The notes under the pieces were generated by a model. The model had not been told where the DNA came from. It saw only the letters and a program-made list of their open reading frames with translations, and did not search any database. From the NCBI GenBank assembly GCA_026399895.1, contig JAPLQC010000007.1, positions 1-55,404 of the forward strand: a stretch of DNA of 55,404 nucleotides. The letters are read 5' to 3'. Origin of the DNA: Burkholderiales bacterium (GTDB lineage Bacteria > Pseudomonadota > Gammaproteobacteria > Burkholderiales > Burkholderiaceae_D). The translations under genes were made by a program, and so were the position numbers. Position 1 is the stretch's first letter, and each line of letters opens with the position of its first letter. Below are positions 10,277-20,469 of the stretch, piece by piece.

Positions 10277-11362
10277 ATGCAAACTAGGCTCAGCGCGCAC
10301 CGTTTACCCGCGTTGCTCGCAGTCTTTGCATTGGCTGGTTGCTCCTCACTGACCACGACACCTGTAACGCCATCACCCGGCACATCAACCCCGAGCACTT
10401 CCGCACCGGCGAAGCCCGGTAGCACGTTCAGTCGGTCAGAAAGTGAGGCCGAATTTGACCGGCTTATCGCACGACAGGATCGGGTCTATCGGGTTATTGC
10501 ACCGCTAATCGTCAAGAATGCTGTGCTCTGCAAAACTGCTGCACGTCCTCTGCTCGGCTTTACCGCAAAGAACCGGTATTCATTTCCGTCTGAACTGCGT
10601 GATGCTGCTGTCGCGCGGCTAGGCAAAGGGGACGAGCTACGCGTCGTGCAAGTACTCGAGGGTAGCGGCGCACAACGTGCTGGCGTACAGCGTGGCGATG
10701 CGCTGCTATCGATTGCAGGCAAAACGCTTCCGCTAGGGCCGCAAGCTGAGACCGAAACTGCGCGATTACTCGCACCGCTCTTGAAGCAGACCACTGAAGT
10801 CGATGTACAAGTACTGCGCAATGAAGCACCTATCACGCTGAAAGTCGCACTCACGACTGCATGCGCCTTTACCGTCGATATTGGCAACGCGCCGCACGTG
10901 AATGCCTACTCGGACGGGCGACGCATCATGGTCACCGCTGGGTTGCTCGCTGAAGTGTCTGATCAGGAACTCGCCGTCATTCTGGCGCGAGAGATCGCCC
11001 ACAATGTACAACTGCATGCCACCACGATGCAGACGCGCGCCACAATGGCATCGATCATCGATACCCTGCTACCACCCAAGCCGGATCTGAGTGGCTTCGC
11101 CGGTAGCGCTGGTTTGAAGACCATGGATGAGAAGCTCGATCAAGAAGCCGACCGGCTCGCGTTGTATATGCTGGCACGCGCCGGATTGAATCCCACGGTA
11201 GCGGTTGATACCCTTGAACGCTTAGCGCGCCGATATCCCGCAACGGTATTGAATAGCTATACCGCATTACATCCTTTGACCGAAGACCGTAAACGACAGA
11301 TGGTCGATACAGTCACCGAAATTCGAAAACGGCAAGCCAGCAAAAAATCACTGGTGCCCTGA
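10277..11362 (+). CDS. PDZ-containing M48-like lipoprotein with altered zinc motif
   Basis: The 361-residue protein begins with a lipoprotein signal (hydrophobic stretch, then lipobox LAGC with Cys near residue 21), followed by a Pro/Thr/Ser-rich linker. A PDZ-like region is visible (LRVVQVLEGSGAQRAGVQRGDALLSIAGK). The C-terminal part resembles peptidase family M48. The expected HExxH reads R238-E-I-A-H242, so the first zinc-binding His is Arg. A downstream EADRLALYMLARAGLNP segment still carries the third-ligand Glu. It may be an inactive protease homologue in the envelope. Start chosen at the ATG giving MQTRLSAHRL, because it produces the signal peptide. Its stop codon lies in a four-unit 12-bp repeat. 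Substrate unknown. Confidence 0.82.
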   Translation: MQTRLSAHRLPALLAVFALAGCSSLTTTPVTPSPGTSTPSTSAPAKPGSTFSRSESEAEFDRLIARQDRVYRVIAPLIVKNAVLCKTAARPLLGFTAKNRYSFPSELRDAAVARLGKGDELRVVQVLEGSGAQRAGVQRGDALLSIAGKTLPLGPQAETETARLLAPLLKQTTEVDVQVLRNEAPITLKVALTTACAFTVDIGNAPHVNAYSDGRRIMVTAGLLAEVSDQELAVILAREIAHNVQLHATTMQTRATMASIIDTLLPPKPDLSGFAGSAGLKTMDEKLDQEADRLALYMLARAGLNPTVAVDTLERLARRYPATVLNSYTALHPLTEDRKRQMVDTVTEIRKRQASKKSLVP

Positions 11363-11403
11363 CCAGCGCCCTGACTGATGCCCTGACTGATGCCCTGATT
11401 GGT
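11356..11403. repeat. Four 12-bp tandem units duplicating the stop codon
   Basis: The unit gccctgactgat occurs perfectly at 11368-11379 and 11380-11391. Diverged copies flank it at 11356-11367 and 11392-11403. Because the first unit spans the last codons of the M48-like gene, in-frame TGA codons recur at 11360, 11372, 11384 and 11396. Confidence 0.9.
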
Positions 11404-11421
11404 GCCATTGCAGCAGCCAAC

Positions 11422-11451
11422 AAAAAGCCCGCCAAAATTGGCGGGCTTTTT
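11422..11451. terminator. Bidirectional intrinsic terminator
   Basis: Perfect 14-bp stem (aaaaagcccgccaa paired with its complement) with a 2-base loop. There is a T-run on both strands, so it can end the M48-like gene transcript and the convergent clpA transcript. Confidence 0.92.
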
Positions 11452-11479
11452 AATTCAGCGCAGCGCTATGGAAAACTGC

Positions 11480-13780
11480 TTACTCCACCTCTGCTGCCTC
11501 CTGCGCCGGAGCGGCCGGTGGCGTATCGCCCTCGCTGAACTCGAGCTTGATCTGCTCGCTGTCATCCATCTCAACCGAAACACGTCCGCCACTAATCAAT
11601 CGACCGAACAGCAGTTCGTCGGCGAGTGCTTTGCGAATCATGTCCTGAATCAAGCGTGACATCGGACGTGCACCCATGAGTGGATCGAAGCCCTTCTTGG
11701 CGAGGAACTTACGCAGGGACTCGCTGAAGGTCGCCTCGACCTTCTTCTCGTGCAGCTGCTCCTCGAGTTGAATCAGGAACTTGTCGACCACACGCAGGAT
11801 GATGTCTTCGTCGAGCGCTCGGAAGCTGATGATGGCATCCAGACGGTTGCGGAATTCCGGCGTAAACATCCGCTTGATATCCGCCATTTCATCACCGGCC
11901 TGCTTGGTCTCGGTGAAGCCCATGGTGCGCTTCTGCAGACTTTCGGCACCGGCGTTGGTAGTCATGATGACGATAACGTTACGGAAATCAGCTTTACGGC
12001 CGTTGTTATCCGTCAGCGTGCCGTGGTCCATCACCTGCAACAAGATATTGAATACATCCGGATGCGCCTTCTCGATTTCGTCGAGCAGCAACACCGCATG
12101 CGGCTTCTTGGTGACGGCCTCGGTCAGCAAACCACCCTGATCGAAACCGACATAGCCCGGAGGCGCGCCAATAAGGCGGCTCACTGCATGACGCTCCATG
12201 TACTCCGACATATCGAAACGAATCAAATCGATGCCCATAATGAAGGCGAGTTGCTTGGCCACTTCGGTCTTGCCCACGCCGGTCGGGCCGGAGAACAGGA
12301 ATGAGCCAATCGGCTTATCCATCTTGCCCAAGCCGGCACGTGCCATCTTGATGGCAGCAGCAAGCGCCTCGATAGCGGGGTCTTGACCGAACACCACATT
12401 CTTCAGATCACGCTCAATGGTCTGAAGCTTGGAGCGGTCATCCTGATTGACAGATTGCGGCGGAATACGCGCGATCTTCGAGATGATGTCCTCAATCTCA
12501 GATTTACCGATGGTTTTTTTCTGCTTGGATTTCGGCAAGATGCGTTGTGCAGCACCGGCCTCATCAATCACATCAATCGCCTTGTCGGGCAAATGACGGT
12601 CGTTGATGAAGCGTGCAGCGAGTTCTGCAGCACAAGTCAGTGCTGACGCCGAGTATTTCACGCCGTGATGCTCTTCGAAACGCGACTTCAGTCCGCGCAA
12701 GATCTGCACGGTTTGCTCGACGGTCGGCTCGTTGACATCAATCTTCTGGAAGCGACGGGAAAGCGCGTGGTCTTTCTCGAACACGCCGCGGAATTCGTTA
12801 AACGTCGTCGCGCCGATGCACTTCAACTGGCCCGACGACAGCGCAGGCTTGAGCAAGTTGGAAGCGTCGAGCGTGCCACCCGAAGCCGAACCCGCACCAA
12901 TGATGGTGTGAATCTCATCGATGAACAGAATACCGTTTGGATTCGCTTTCATCTGCTTGAGCACTGCTTTCAGGCGCTGCTCGAAGTCGCCGCGGTATTT
13001 GGTACCGGCCAGTAGCGCACCCATATCGAGCGAGTACACCACGGCGTTTTGCAGGATTTCGGGCACATCGCCCTGCACCACGCGCCAAGCCAGACCCTCG
13101 GCAATCGCCGTCTTGCCAACACCAGCCTCACCCACCAGCAGCGGATTATTTTTACGGCGGCGGCACAGCGTCTGAATCACCCGCTCCACCTCAGCCTCAC
13201 GTCCGATCAGCGGATCGATCTTGCCTTCGGCGGCCAGCTTATTGAGATTTTGTGTGAACTGATCGAGCGCGCTTTCTTTCTGCGGTCCCTCTGCCTGAAC
13301 CTCATCCGCGTTTTCAGACGCCTTCTGCGGCTCCGGTTGCTGATCTTTACGGACGCCGTGGGAGATGTAGTTGACCACATCCAGCCGCGTCACGCCCTGC
13401 TGCTGCAGGTAGTAGACCGCGTGGGAATCTTTCTCGCCGACAATCGCGACCAGCACATTGGCACCGGTCACCTCTTTCTTGCCATTCGATGCCGACTGTA
13501 CATGCATGATGGCGCGCTGAATGACCCGCTGGAAGCCCAGCGTCGGTTGGGTATCAACCTCACTTGACCCGGGCACCGTCGGCGTGTTGTCGGTAATAAA
13601 GTTCGACAGCGTCTTGCGCAGATCGTCGATGCTGACCGCGCAAGCCCGCAATACTTCTGCGGCGGACGGGTTGTCCAACAGCGCCAGCAGCAGGTGCTCT
13701 ACGGTAATGAACTCATGCCGGGCCTGTCTTGCCTCGACAAAGGCCATGTGCAAACTGACTTCGAGTTCTTGGGCGATCAT
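11480..13780 (-). CDS. clpA: ATP-dependent Clp protease ATP-binding subunit ClpA
   Basis: AAA+ unfoldase that feeds substrates to ClpP and receives N-degron substrates from ClpS. The 766-residue protein starts [14 protein letters not shown] (Clp N-domain). It has D1 Walker [15 protein letters not shown]1 Walker [11 protein letters not shown]2 Walker [13 protein letters not shown] and D2 Walker [12 protein letters not shown], then the C-terminal small domain ([17 protein letters not shown]). The ATG overlaps the clpS stop (ATGA) and has GGAGGAAGC before it, so the two are translationally coupled. An in-frame extension upstream runs through clpS and is not used. Confidence 0.98.
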   Translation of the reverse strand: MIAQELEVSLHMAFVEARQARHEFITVEHLLLALLDNPSAAEVLRACAVSIDDLRKTLSNFITDNTPTVPGSSEVDTQPTLGFQRVIQRAIMHVQSASNGKKEVTGANVLVAIVGEKDSHAVYYLQQQGVTRLDVVNYISHGVRKDQQPEPQKASENADEVQAEGPQKESALDQFTQNLNKLAAEGKIDPLIGREAEVERVIQTLCRRRKNNPLLVGEAGVGKTAIAEGLAWRVVQGDVPEILQNAVVYSLDMGALLAGTKYRGDFEQRLKAVLKQMKANPNGILFIDEIHTIIGAGSASGGTLDASNLLKPALSSGQLKCIGATTFNEFRGVFEKDHALSRRFQKIDVNEPTVEQTVQILRGLKSRFEEHHGVKYSASALTCAAELAARFINDRHLPDKAIDVIDEAGAAQRILPKSKQKKTIGKSEIEDIISKIARIPPQSVNQDDRSKLQTIERDLKNVVFGQDPAIEALAAAIKMARAGLGKMDKPIGSFLFSGPTGVGKTEVAKQLAFIMGIDLIRFDMSEYMERHAVSRLIGAPPGYVGFDQGGLLTEAVTKKPHAVLLLDEIEKAHPDVFNILLQVMDHGTLTDNNGRKADFRNVIVIMTTNAGAESLQKRTMGFTETKQAGDEMADIKRMFTPEFRNRLDAIISFRALDEDIILRVVDKFLIQLEEQLHEKKVEATFSESLRKFLAKKGFDPLMGARPMSRLIQDMIRKALADELLFGRLISGGRVSVEMDDSEQIKLEFSEGDTPPAAPAQEAAEVE

Positions 13781-14091
13781 GCTTCCTCCATCACGCACTG
13801 TAGCGGGTGTCCCGCCTTTTTGGCGTGGGTTAATACCAATTCGACTTTCGTGCTGGCGATGTCCTTGGGGTAGACACCACACAGGCCCTTACCATCACGA
13901 TGAACCTTGAGCATGATCTGCGTCGCCGTCTCGCGGTCCTTATTGAAGTACTCCTGAATGATGGCCACGACAAACTCCATTGGAGTGTAATCATCATTCA
14001 GCAACGCTACCTGATACATCGGCGGCGGCTTGATAGCCGCCTTTTTCTCTTTCCGTACTAGCAGAGTGCCGTTGTCGCTATTAGTTGCCAT
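13777..14091 (-). CDS. clpS: ATP-dependent Clp protease adaptor protein ClpS
   Basis: Adaptor that binds N-degron substrates and delivers them to ClpA. The 104-residue protein has a charged, flexible N-terminus and then the core [17 protein letters not shown], containing the substrate-pocket residues (NDD and the following Thr/Met). It also has the conserved [21 protein letters not shown] stretch around residues 61-81. It is first in the clpS-clpA unit and divergent from a cold-shock gene, a typical beta- and gammaproteobacterial layout. Confidence 0.97.
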   Translation of the reverse strand: MATNSDNGTLLVRKEKKAAIKPPPMYQVALLNDDYTPMEFVVAIIQEYFNKDRETATQIMLKVHRDGKGLCGVYPKDIASTKVELVLTHAKKAGHPLQCVMEEA

Positions 14092-14453
14092 GCTTCTATT
14101 CTATATCCCACGCCACGCCAGGTAACCCGCGTTACACAGGCGATCCAAGCTCAATTCGATATTACTTGCTTTCCGCGGTGTGCGCTGACTTGGCAACAAT
14201 AACCCGAACTGTCGAAGGGGAGTAATTTGAAAATGGCGCAATTTGATTCGGTTTCAAGGCTTCGCCGAGAGAATCTGGCATTTTTGACAATTTGCTTGAC
14301 TTTTCTATTCTTTGCCAGAACAATGCAAAAGATCAATACGTGGGTTATAGCACTTATTGACATGAAGAGGAGCAATAATGGAGGGGGTCAGCTTTACGCA
14401 GGGCTCTTGCTTTTAGCGCTCGTGTGATCGGCCCCTATTAGAAAGACTGGTTT
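14092..14453 (+). other. Intergenic leader between clpS and the cold-shock gene
   Basis: This 362-bp stretch is AT-richer than its surroundings. It holds a candidate promoter at 14284-14311, which gives the csp message a leader of about 135 nt. Short open frames here (for example 14227-14427) have no recognisable homology or composition of a gene. Long leaders are typical of cold-shock genes. Confidence 0.5.
14284..14311 (+). promoter_or_regulatory. Candidate promoter for the cold-shock gene
   Basis: TTGACA at 14284-14289 is a perfect -35 hexamer. TATTCT at 14306-14311 follows after a 16-bp spacer. Confidence 0.5.
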
Positions 14454-14660
14454 ATGGCAAAAGGTAAGGTCAAGTGGTTTAACGATGCTAAAGGCTTCGG
14501 TTTTATCACTCCAGACGACGGCGGAGAAGATTTGTTTGCGCATTTCTCTGCAATCACAATGTCCGGTTTCAAGACCCTGAAAGAAGGCCAAGAGGTTTCG
14601 TTTGACGTAACCCAAGGCCCAAAGGGAAAACAAGCTTCAAATATCCAACTCGCCAGCTGA
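14454..14660 (+). CDS. Cold-shock protein, CspA family
   Basis: Small single-domain OB-fold protein of 68 residues that binds single-stranded nucleic acid. It shows [15 protein letters not shown] (RNP1-like), DLFAHFSAI (RNP2-like) and the C-terminal [17 protein letters not shown]. Which Csp paralogue it corresponds to cannot be decided by eye. It is divergent from clpS-clpA and followed by its own terminator. The leader of about 135 nt suggests post-transcriptional control. Confidence 0.96.
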   Translation: MAKGKVKWFNDAKGFGFITPDDGGEDLFAHFSAITMSGFKTLKEGQEVSFDVTQGPKGKQASNIQLAS

Positions 14661-14689
14661 TTAACGTCAACTGACCAGTTGTATATCCG

Positions 14690-14717
14690 AACCCTCGGTA
14701 AATCCGAGGGTTTTTTA
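14690..14717 (+). terminator. Intrinsic terminator after the cold-shock gene
   Basis: Stem aaccctcgg / ccgagggtt with a 5-base loop, followed by a run of six T. Confidence 0.92.
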
Positions 14718-14782
14718 TTTCAAGTACTGTCGTCAACTTATCGACCCACTTGGAATAAGAAGGTTCATTATTGTGGCGCACC

Positions 14783-14822
14783 AAAAACAAAGGCCGGGTT
14801 ATGCAAACCCGGCCTTTGTTTT
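14783..14822. terminator. Strong bidirectional terminator, 18-bp stem
   Basis: Perfect 18-bp inverted repeat (arms 14783-14800 and 14805-14822) around a 4-base loop, with the GC core aggccggg and T-rich ends on both strands. It lies just beyond the icd stop codon and would end icd transcripts. Confidence 0.93.
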
Positions 14823-14836
14823 TGCGTTTGATTAAT

Positions 14837-16090
<1,254 letters not shown>

Positions 16091-16196
16091 CGTTTTTCTC
16101 CGAAGATTGGCGGATAACAGGATTGTAGTGGGCGAGCGGCACAGGTCGAAGATCAAAATTCAGCAGGCGCACAATGATGCGACACAATGCACTCAA

Positions 16197-16217
16197 GTCT
16201 TATATAAGACATAAGAC
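16197..16217. promoter_or_regulatory. Operator-like array of three ATAAGAC half-sites
   Basis: Three contiguous 7-bp half-sites: GTCTTAT, ATAAGAC, ATAAGAC. The first two form a perfect 14-bp palindrome and the third repeats the second directly. The element lies in the 193-bp divergent region between icd and the pseudouridine synthase gene. The regulator is not identified. Confidence 0.6.
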
Positions 16218-16283
16218 CAATTTTTCATATTATGCACTAGAATTTTACTTGGTGCCACAAAACCAGCCCTCATTTCTTGCTCG

Positions 16284-16847
16284 ATGACGCTCATTCTTTT
16301 CAACAAACCCTACGGTGTAATCAGCCAATTCTCCCAGCACCCAAGCCGGCCGAGTCTGGCTGACTACCTGCGAATTCCAAACATCTACCCCGCCGGACGA
16401 CTGGACGCCGACAGCGAGGGCCTGATGCTGTTAACCGACAACGGCGCGCTACAGCAGCAAATCAGCCACCCGGACTACGAAAAGTCGAAAACCTATCTGG
16501 TGCAAGTCGAGGGCGTGGCGCAAGCATCGCAGCTGGTACGACTGCGCGAACCGATGACATTGAAGGACTTCACAACCTTGGGATGCCGAGCAACCCGGAT
16601 CGAGCCGCCACCTTGGTTGTGGCAGCGAGATCCACCAGTGCGTGAACGGCGGGAAGTTCCGACCGACTGGCTTGCGATCACCCTGACCGAAGGAAAAAAT
16701 CGTCAGGTGAGAAAAATGACAGCAGCCGTTGGCTTGCCGACGCTTCGACTGGTACGTCAGTCAATCGGGCCAATATCGTTGGCCACCCACCCGCTGTTAC
16801 CGGGTGAGTGGTGCGAGATCGACCCCAGCGAATGGCCATCAGATTGA
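16284..16847 (+). CDS. rluE: 23S rRNA pseudouridine synthase, RluE type
   Basis: RsuA/RluB/E/F-family pseudouridine synthase; RluE modifies U2457 of 23S rRNA. The 187-residue protein starts with LILFNKPYGVISQFS. It has the catalytic motif AGRLDADSEGLMLLTDNG with the active-site Asp, then EGKNRQVRKMTAAVGLPTLRLVRQSIG. It lacks an N-terminal S4 domain, which fits RluE better than RluB, RluF or RsuA. The gene is divergent from icd. Confidence 0.9.
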   Translation: MTLILFNKPYGVISQFSQHPSRPSLADYLRIPNIYPAGRLDADSEGLMLLTDNGALQQQISHPDYEKSKTYLVQVEGVAQASQLVRLREPMTLKDFTTLGCRATRIEPPPWLWQRDPPVRERREVPTDWLAITLTEGKNRQVRKMTAAVGLPTLRLVRQSIGPISLATHPLLPGEWCEIDPSEWPSD

Positions 16848-16904
16848 GCAGAGCAAAGGCACGACCAGCATTTACAATCCAGGCTCCCTATTGGCGAGAT
16901 CACA

Positions 16905-17324
16905 ATGAGAAGACTACTATTGCTCGTTGCATTAGTTCTACCGATGGGTAGCGGCGCGCAAGATTTCCCGCGGATCTCCGTCAGCATTGGTGTGCACTTG
17001 GTTCAGGCCGAACTCGCCGCCACCCAGGAATCGCGCACGCGCGGCCTGATGTTTCGCGAAAAACTGGGTCAGAACGAGGGGATGGTGTTCCAGTTCCCGG
17101 CACCGCGACAGGTGTGTATGTGGATGAAAAACACCCTGATCCCGCTATCCGTGGCATTCATCGGCGACGATGGGCGAATCATCAATATCGAAGAAATGCG
17201 CCCCCAAACCACGAATGAGCACTGCAGCCAGCAAGTGGCGCGTTACGCTCTGGAAATGCGTCAGGGCTGGTTCAAGCAGCGCAACATCAAGGCAGGCGAG
17301 CTTGTATCAGGCTTGCCAAAATAA
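16905..17324 (+). CDS. DUF192 family exported protein
   Basis: A 139-residue protein with an N-terminal signal peptide (MRRLLLLVALVLPMGSGAQ, cleavage likely after SGA or GAQ). The DUF192 domain shows TRGLMFREKLGQNEGMVFQF, VCMWMKNTLIPLSVAFI and a C-terminal ARYALEMRQGWF. The function of the family is not established. It follows rluE by 57 bp and ends at a terminator. Confidence 0.9.
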   Translation: MRRLLLLVALVLPMGSGAQDFPRISVSIGVHLVQAELAATQESRTRGLMFREKLGQNEGMVFQFPAPRQVCMWMKNTLIPLSVAFIGDDGRIINIEEMRPQTTNEHCSQQVARYALEMRQGWFKQRNIKAGELVSGLPK

Positions 17325-17325
17325 A

Positions 17326-17358
17326 AACCCGCCGCACCAAGGGTGCTGCGGGTTCTTG
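17326..17358 (+). terminator. Intrinsic terminator after the DUF192 gene
   Basis: A 13-bp stem (aacccgccgcacc with one mismatch against its partner) and a 3-base loop, then a short T-rich tail. It begins two bases after the stop codon. Confidence 0.75.
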
Positions 17359-17472
17359 TAAATCTGGAGAATCTTCTAAGACTTGACGTTAGTGCTGCAG
17401 ACTTTAGAACTACCGACTGCTGGACTGCTTCAGACTTAAGAACTGAGGTGGGCGCTTCGGCAGCGCCTCCGA

Positions 17473-17736
17473 TCAGGCCAGTGCTTTGATAGCAGCTGAC
17501 AGACGGCTCTTATGGCGCGAGGCCTTGTTCTTGTGAATGATGTTCTTGTCAGCGATACGGTCGATAATCGAGACCTGCGACTGAAAAATTTGAGTCGCGC
17601 CAGCCTTATCGCCTGCCTCAATTGCCTTACGCACGGCCTTAATGGCGGTACGCAGCGCCGAGCGCTGGCTGGAATTGTGCGCGTTTTGCTTGACGGCTTG
17701 CCGGGCGCGCTTGCGTGCCTGTGCGGAATTTGCCAT
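17473..17736 (-). CDS. rpsT: 30S ribosomal protein S20
   Basis: Small-subunit protein S20 that binds 16S rRNA. The 87-residue product starts [18 protein letters not shown]. It keeps the helical, Lys/Arg/Ala-rich pattern and the conserved [15 protein letters not shown] segment near the C-terminus. The earlier in-frame start is not used, because MANS is the family start. The gene is divergent from murJ, a common betaproteobacterial arrangement. Confidence 0.98.
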   Translation of the reverse strand: MANSAQARKRARQAVKQNAHNSSQRSALRTAIKAVRKAIEAGDKAGATQIFQSQVSIIDRIADKNIIHKNKASRHKSRLSAAIKALA

Positions 17737-17794
17737 GGACTGTTCCTGATAGTGGCACGGACCCAATGGCCGCGCCGAATTTCGAAAAACGAAG

Positions 17795-17824
17795 ATTATA
17801 ACAAAGCAATCCAGATCCGGGCAA
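17795..17824 (-). promoter_or_regulatory. Candidate rpsT promoter
   Basis: On the minus strand, TTGCCC (17819-17824) is followed after 18 bp by a perfect TATAAT (17795-17800). This gives rpsT a leader of roughly 50 nt, in keeping with the regulated leaders of rpsT genes. Confidence 0.6.
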
Positions 17825-17919
17825 ACTCTGAAGAAGCTATGTCGACGAGCGGCAGCGGGCCCGCTGGCAGGCGCATTTTCAAATTGAAAACCCGCGCCGG
17901 CACCCCGATGCTCTGCCGC

Positions 17920-17925
17920 TATAAT
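17920..17925 (+). promoter_or_regulatory. -10 box eight bases upstream of the murJ start codon
   Basis: Perfect TATAAT at 17920-17925. The murJ ATG begins at 17934, leaving room for a 5' leader of only a few nucleotides. No Shine-Dalgarno sequence precedes the ATG. The -35 region is weak. Confidence 0.5.
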
Positions 17926-17933
17926 CGGCCACC

Positions 17934-19484
17934 ATGAATTTGCATAGAACGCTCGTCACAGTGTCTGGCATGACACTGCTGTCACGCATCACCGGCCTGA
18001 TTCGCGAGTTTCTGATCGCCAGAACCTTCGGCGCCTCGGTCTATACCGACGCCTTCTTCGTCGCCTTCCGCATCCCTAACCTGCTGCGCCGCCTATTTGC
18101 CGAGGGAGCATTCTCGCAGGCCTTTGTACCCATACTTGCCGAATATAAGAATCAGCAGGGCCGGCGGGCAACGCGTGTCTTGACCGACCATGTCGCCACT
18201 GTCCTGTTCTGGGCGCTGCTGTTCACCTCTATCGCCGGCATCGTGTTTGCGCCGGCGATAGTGCTGCTGATGGCGAGCGGGTTCGCCTCAGACCCGGTCG
18301 CCATGTCGCTGTCGACCACCATGACCCGAATCATGTTTCCCTACATTCTGTTCATGTCATTGGTAGCGCTGGCAGGCGGCATTCTGAACACCTGGCGTGA
18401 GTTCCGTGTACCGGCCTTCACCCCGGTGCTACTCAACCTGTCGTTCATTGCGGCGGCGTTGCTGTTGGCACCCATGCTGCCGGAACCGGTCTATGCGCTA
18501 GCCATTGCCGTGTTCATTGGTGGCTTGTTGCAGCTCGGGCTGCAAATTCCTGCGCTCCGAAAAATCGGCATGCTGCCGCACATCAGTGCTAACCCGCTGC
18601 GCGCATTGCAGGACGAGGGGGTCAGACGCGTACTGAAGCAGATGCTGCCCGCCACTTTCGCGGTATCAGCAGCGCAGATCAGCCTGATCATCAACACCAA
18701 CATCGCATCGCACCTGGCGGACGGTAGTGTCTCCTGGCTGTCGTATGCCGACCGGCTGATGGAGTTACCCACCGGTCTGCTTGGCGTCGCGCTTGGAACG
18801 ATTCTGCTGCCCAGCCTCTCTAAGGCAAATGCCATCGGTGATCTGGTCGAGTACTCGGCCTTGCTGGACTGGGGCCTTCGGCTGTGTTTCCTTTTGGCGA
18901 TGCCGGCTGCTGTCGCACTGATGATCCTGTCTGAGCCCCTGACCAGTACGCTGTTTCATTATGGGAAGTTTGATCCAGCCTCGGTGACCATGACGGCGCG
19001 CGCACTGGTGGCTTATGGGGTCGGCCTGATGGGACTGATTCTGGTCAAAATTCTCGCCCCCGGCTTCTACGCAAAACAAGATATCCGCACGCCCGTAAAA
19101 ATTGGTATCGGCGTACTGGTAGCGACGCAGCTGATGAACCTGCTGTTCGTGCCAACCCTTGCCCACGCCGGTTTGGCGTTGTCGATTGGCCTAGGTGCCA
19201 CCATAAATGCTGCTCTGCTGTTTTTTATCTTAAAAAAGCGGGGCATCTACCGACCACAACCAGGTTGGGCGCTGTTCATGATCAAACTGCTGGGTGCGCT
19301 GCTGCTACTGGCTGGCGTGGGTCTATGGTCTGCCAACAAATTCGACTGGATCGCGATGCAAGCTACGCCATGGCTGCGAGTTGGCGCGCTGAGTAGCGTG
19401 ATGATGCTGTGTGTCGGTATTTATTTTGGTGCGCTATGGATGATGGGTTTCCGATTTTCAGATTTCCGGAGAGAATCTCACTGA
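17934..19484 (+). CDS. murJ: Lipid II flippase MurJ (MviN)
   Basis: Inner-membrane MOP-superfamily flippase that moves lipid II to the periplasmic face for peptidoglycan synthesis. The 516-residue protein has about 14 hydrophobic segments. It carries the family start [26 protein letters not shown] and the [18 protein letters not shown] motif. The next gene follows by about 150 bp. The mRNA may be leaderless, as the -10 box almost touches the start codon. Confidence 0.96.
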   Translation: MNLHRTLVTVSGMTLLSRITGLIREFLIARTFGASVYTDAFFVAFRIPNLLRRLFAEGAFSQAFVPILAEYKNQQGRRATRVLTDHVATVLFWALLFTSIAGIVFAPAIVLLMASGFASDPVAMSLSTTMTRIMFPYILFMSLVALAGGILNTWREFRVPAFTPVLLNLSFIAAALLLAPMLPEPVYALAIAVFIGGLLQLGLQIPALRKIGMLPHISANPLRALQDEGVRRVLKQMLPATFAVSAAQISLIINTNIASHLADGSVSWLSYADRLMELPTGLLGVALGTILLPSLSKANAIGDLVEYSALLDWGLRLCFLLAMPAAVALMILSEPLTSTLFHYGKFDPASVTMTARALVAYGVGLMGLILVKILAPGFYAKQDIRTPVKIGIGVLVATQLMNLLFVPTLAHAGLALSIGLGATINAALLFFILKKRGIYRPQPGWALFMIKLLGALLLLAGVGLWSANKFDWIAMQATPWLRVGALSSVMMLCVGIYFGALWMMGFRFSDFRRESH

Positions 19485-19632
19485 GACGCTCCAAGTATCA
19501 GTGCGCTGGTAGGTCGTGTCACCAACTAGGTACGGACCCTGCCGATAGCACAAGATACGCTGCAAGCAAACGATGCAGCACGCCAGAGATTCATTGTTGA
19601 AGTCGTTAATGAGGCAACAGAGCAGCTACGTC

Positions 19633-20469
19633 ATGATCAACGCGCTTGACTACTTCGCATCGCTAATTCAAGAGGAAGAACACATTCCCCTGTTCGAGGC
19701 AGCGCTCAGCATTGGGCAAGATGATGAACCCCAGCTTGATCTGAACGGATGCCTGCTTGAAATCGACAAGTTCGCGGCACAGCTGCGGCGGCGCTTGCCG
19801 GCCGACATCGCGCCCATTCCGAAACTCAGACTACTGAACAACTATTTCTATCAAGAGCTGGGCTTTGCCGGTAATTTGAACGACTACTACAACCCGGACA
19901 ACAGCTATCTGCATAAAGTGCTGGAAACGCGCCGCGGAATCCCGATTTCAATCGCAGTAATCTATATGGAATTAGCGCAGCAAATCGGTCTTGGGGTGCA
20001 GGGCGTCTCTTTCCCGGGGCACTTCCTGATGAAGCTCTCGGTCAAACACGGCGACATCATTCTCGACCCGTTCAATGGCAATAGTCTGTCGCGAGAAGAG
20101 ATCGAAGATAGGCTGGAGCCTTTTTTCATCAACGGTCGCGGGCCGAACGACCCGCCGGTTGCAAGCTATCTGGCTGAAGCCTCGGCAAGCACTATCTTGG
20201 TTCGCATGCTGCGCAACCTCAAGGCTTTGTTTGCAGAACATCCTCACTGGCAGCAATTTTTGAATGTGCAGCAGCGTTTAGTGATGTTGCTACCCGATGA
20301 AGTCAGCGAGCGGCGCGATCGTGGACTTGCGTATGCCAACCTCGACTGTCCTCAAGCCGCACTGGAAGATCTTGAAGCCTATTTAGCGCAATGCCCACAA
20401 GCTTCCGACGCTGACCTACTGCGCCAGCAACTGCCCGAGTTACGCGCTGCGTCGCGGCGACTTAACTAG
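19633..20469 (+). CDS. SirB1-like transglutaminase-fold protein with TPR-like C-terminus
   Basis: SirB1/DUF5069-like family protein, often annotated as transglutaminase-like with tetratricopeptide repeats. Visible features are LDYFASLIQEEEHIPLFEAAL, NNYFYQELGFAGNLNDYYNP, TRRGIPISIAVIYMELAQQIGL and GVSFPGHFLMKL (the usual catalytic His region), then an Ala/Leu-rich helical end. The start is uncertain: MINALDYF at 19633 (278 residues) fits the family, while in-frame starts 24 and 60 bp upstream are possible. The gene overlaps the convergent ABC-F gene by 8 bp. The cellular role is not established. Confidence 0.85.
   Translation: MINALDYFASLIQEEEHIPLFEAALSIGQDDEPQLDLNGCLLEIDKFAAQLRRRLPADIAPIPKLRLLNNYFYQELGFAGNLNDYYNPDNSYLHKVLETRRGIPISIAVIYMELAQQIGLGVQGVSFPGHFLMKLSVKHGDIILDPFNGNSLSREEIEDRLEPFFINGRGPNDPPVASYLAEASASTILVRMLRNLKALFAEHPHWQQFLNVQQRLVMLLPDEVSERRDRGLAYANLDCPQAALEDLEAYLAQCPQASDADLLRQQLPELRAASRRLN

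Noticed and set aside
14227..14427. Open frame of 66 codons with a hydrophobic stretch between clpS and the cold-shock gene
   Set aside because: It has no family similarity. The region is better explained as the long csp leader with its promoter inside this frame.
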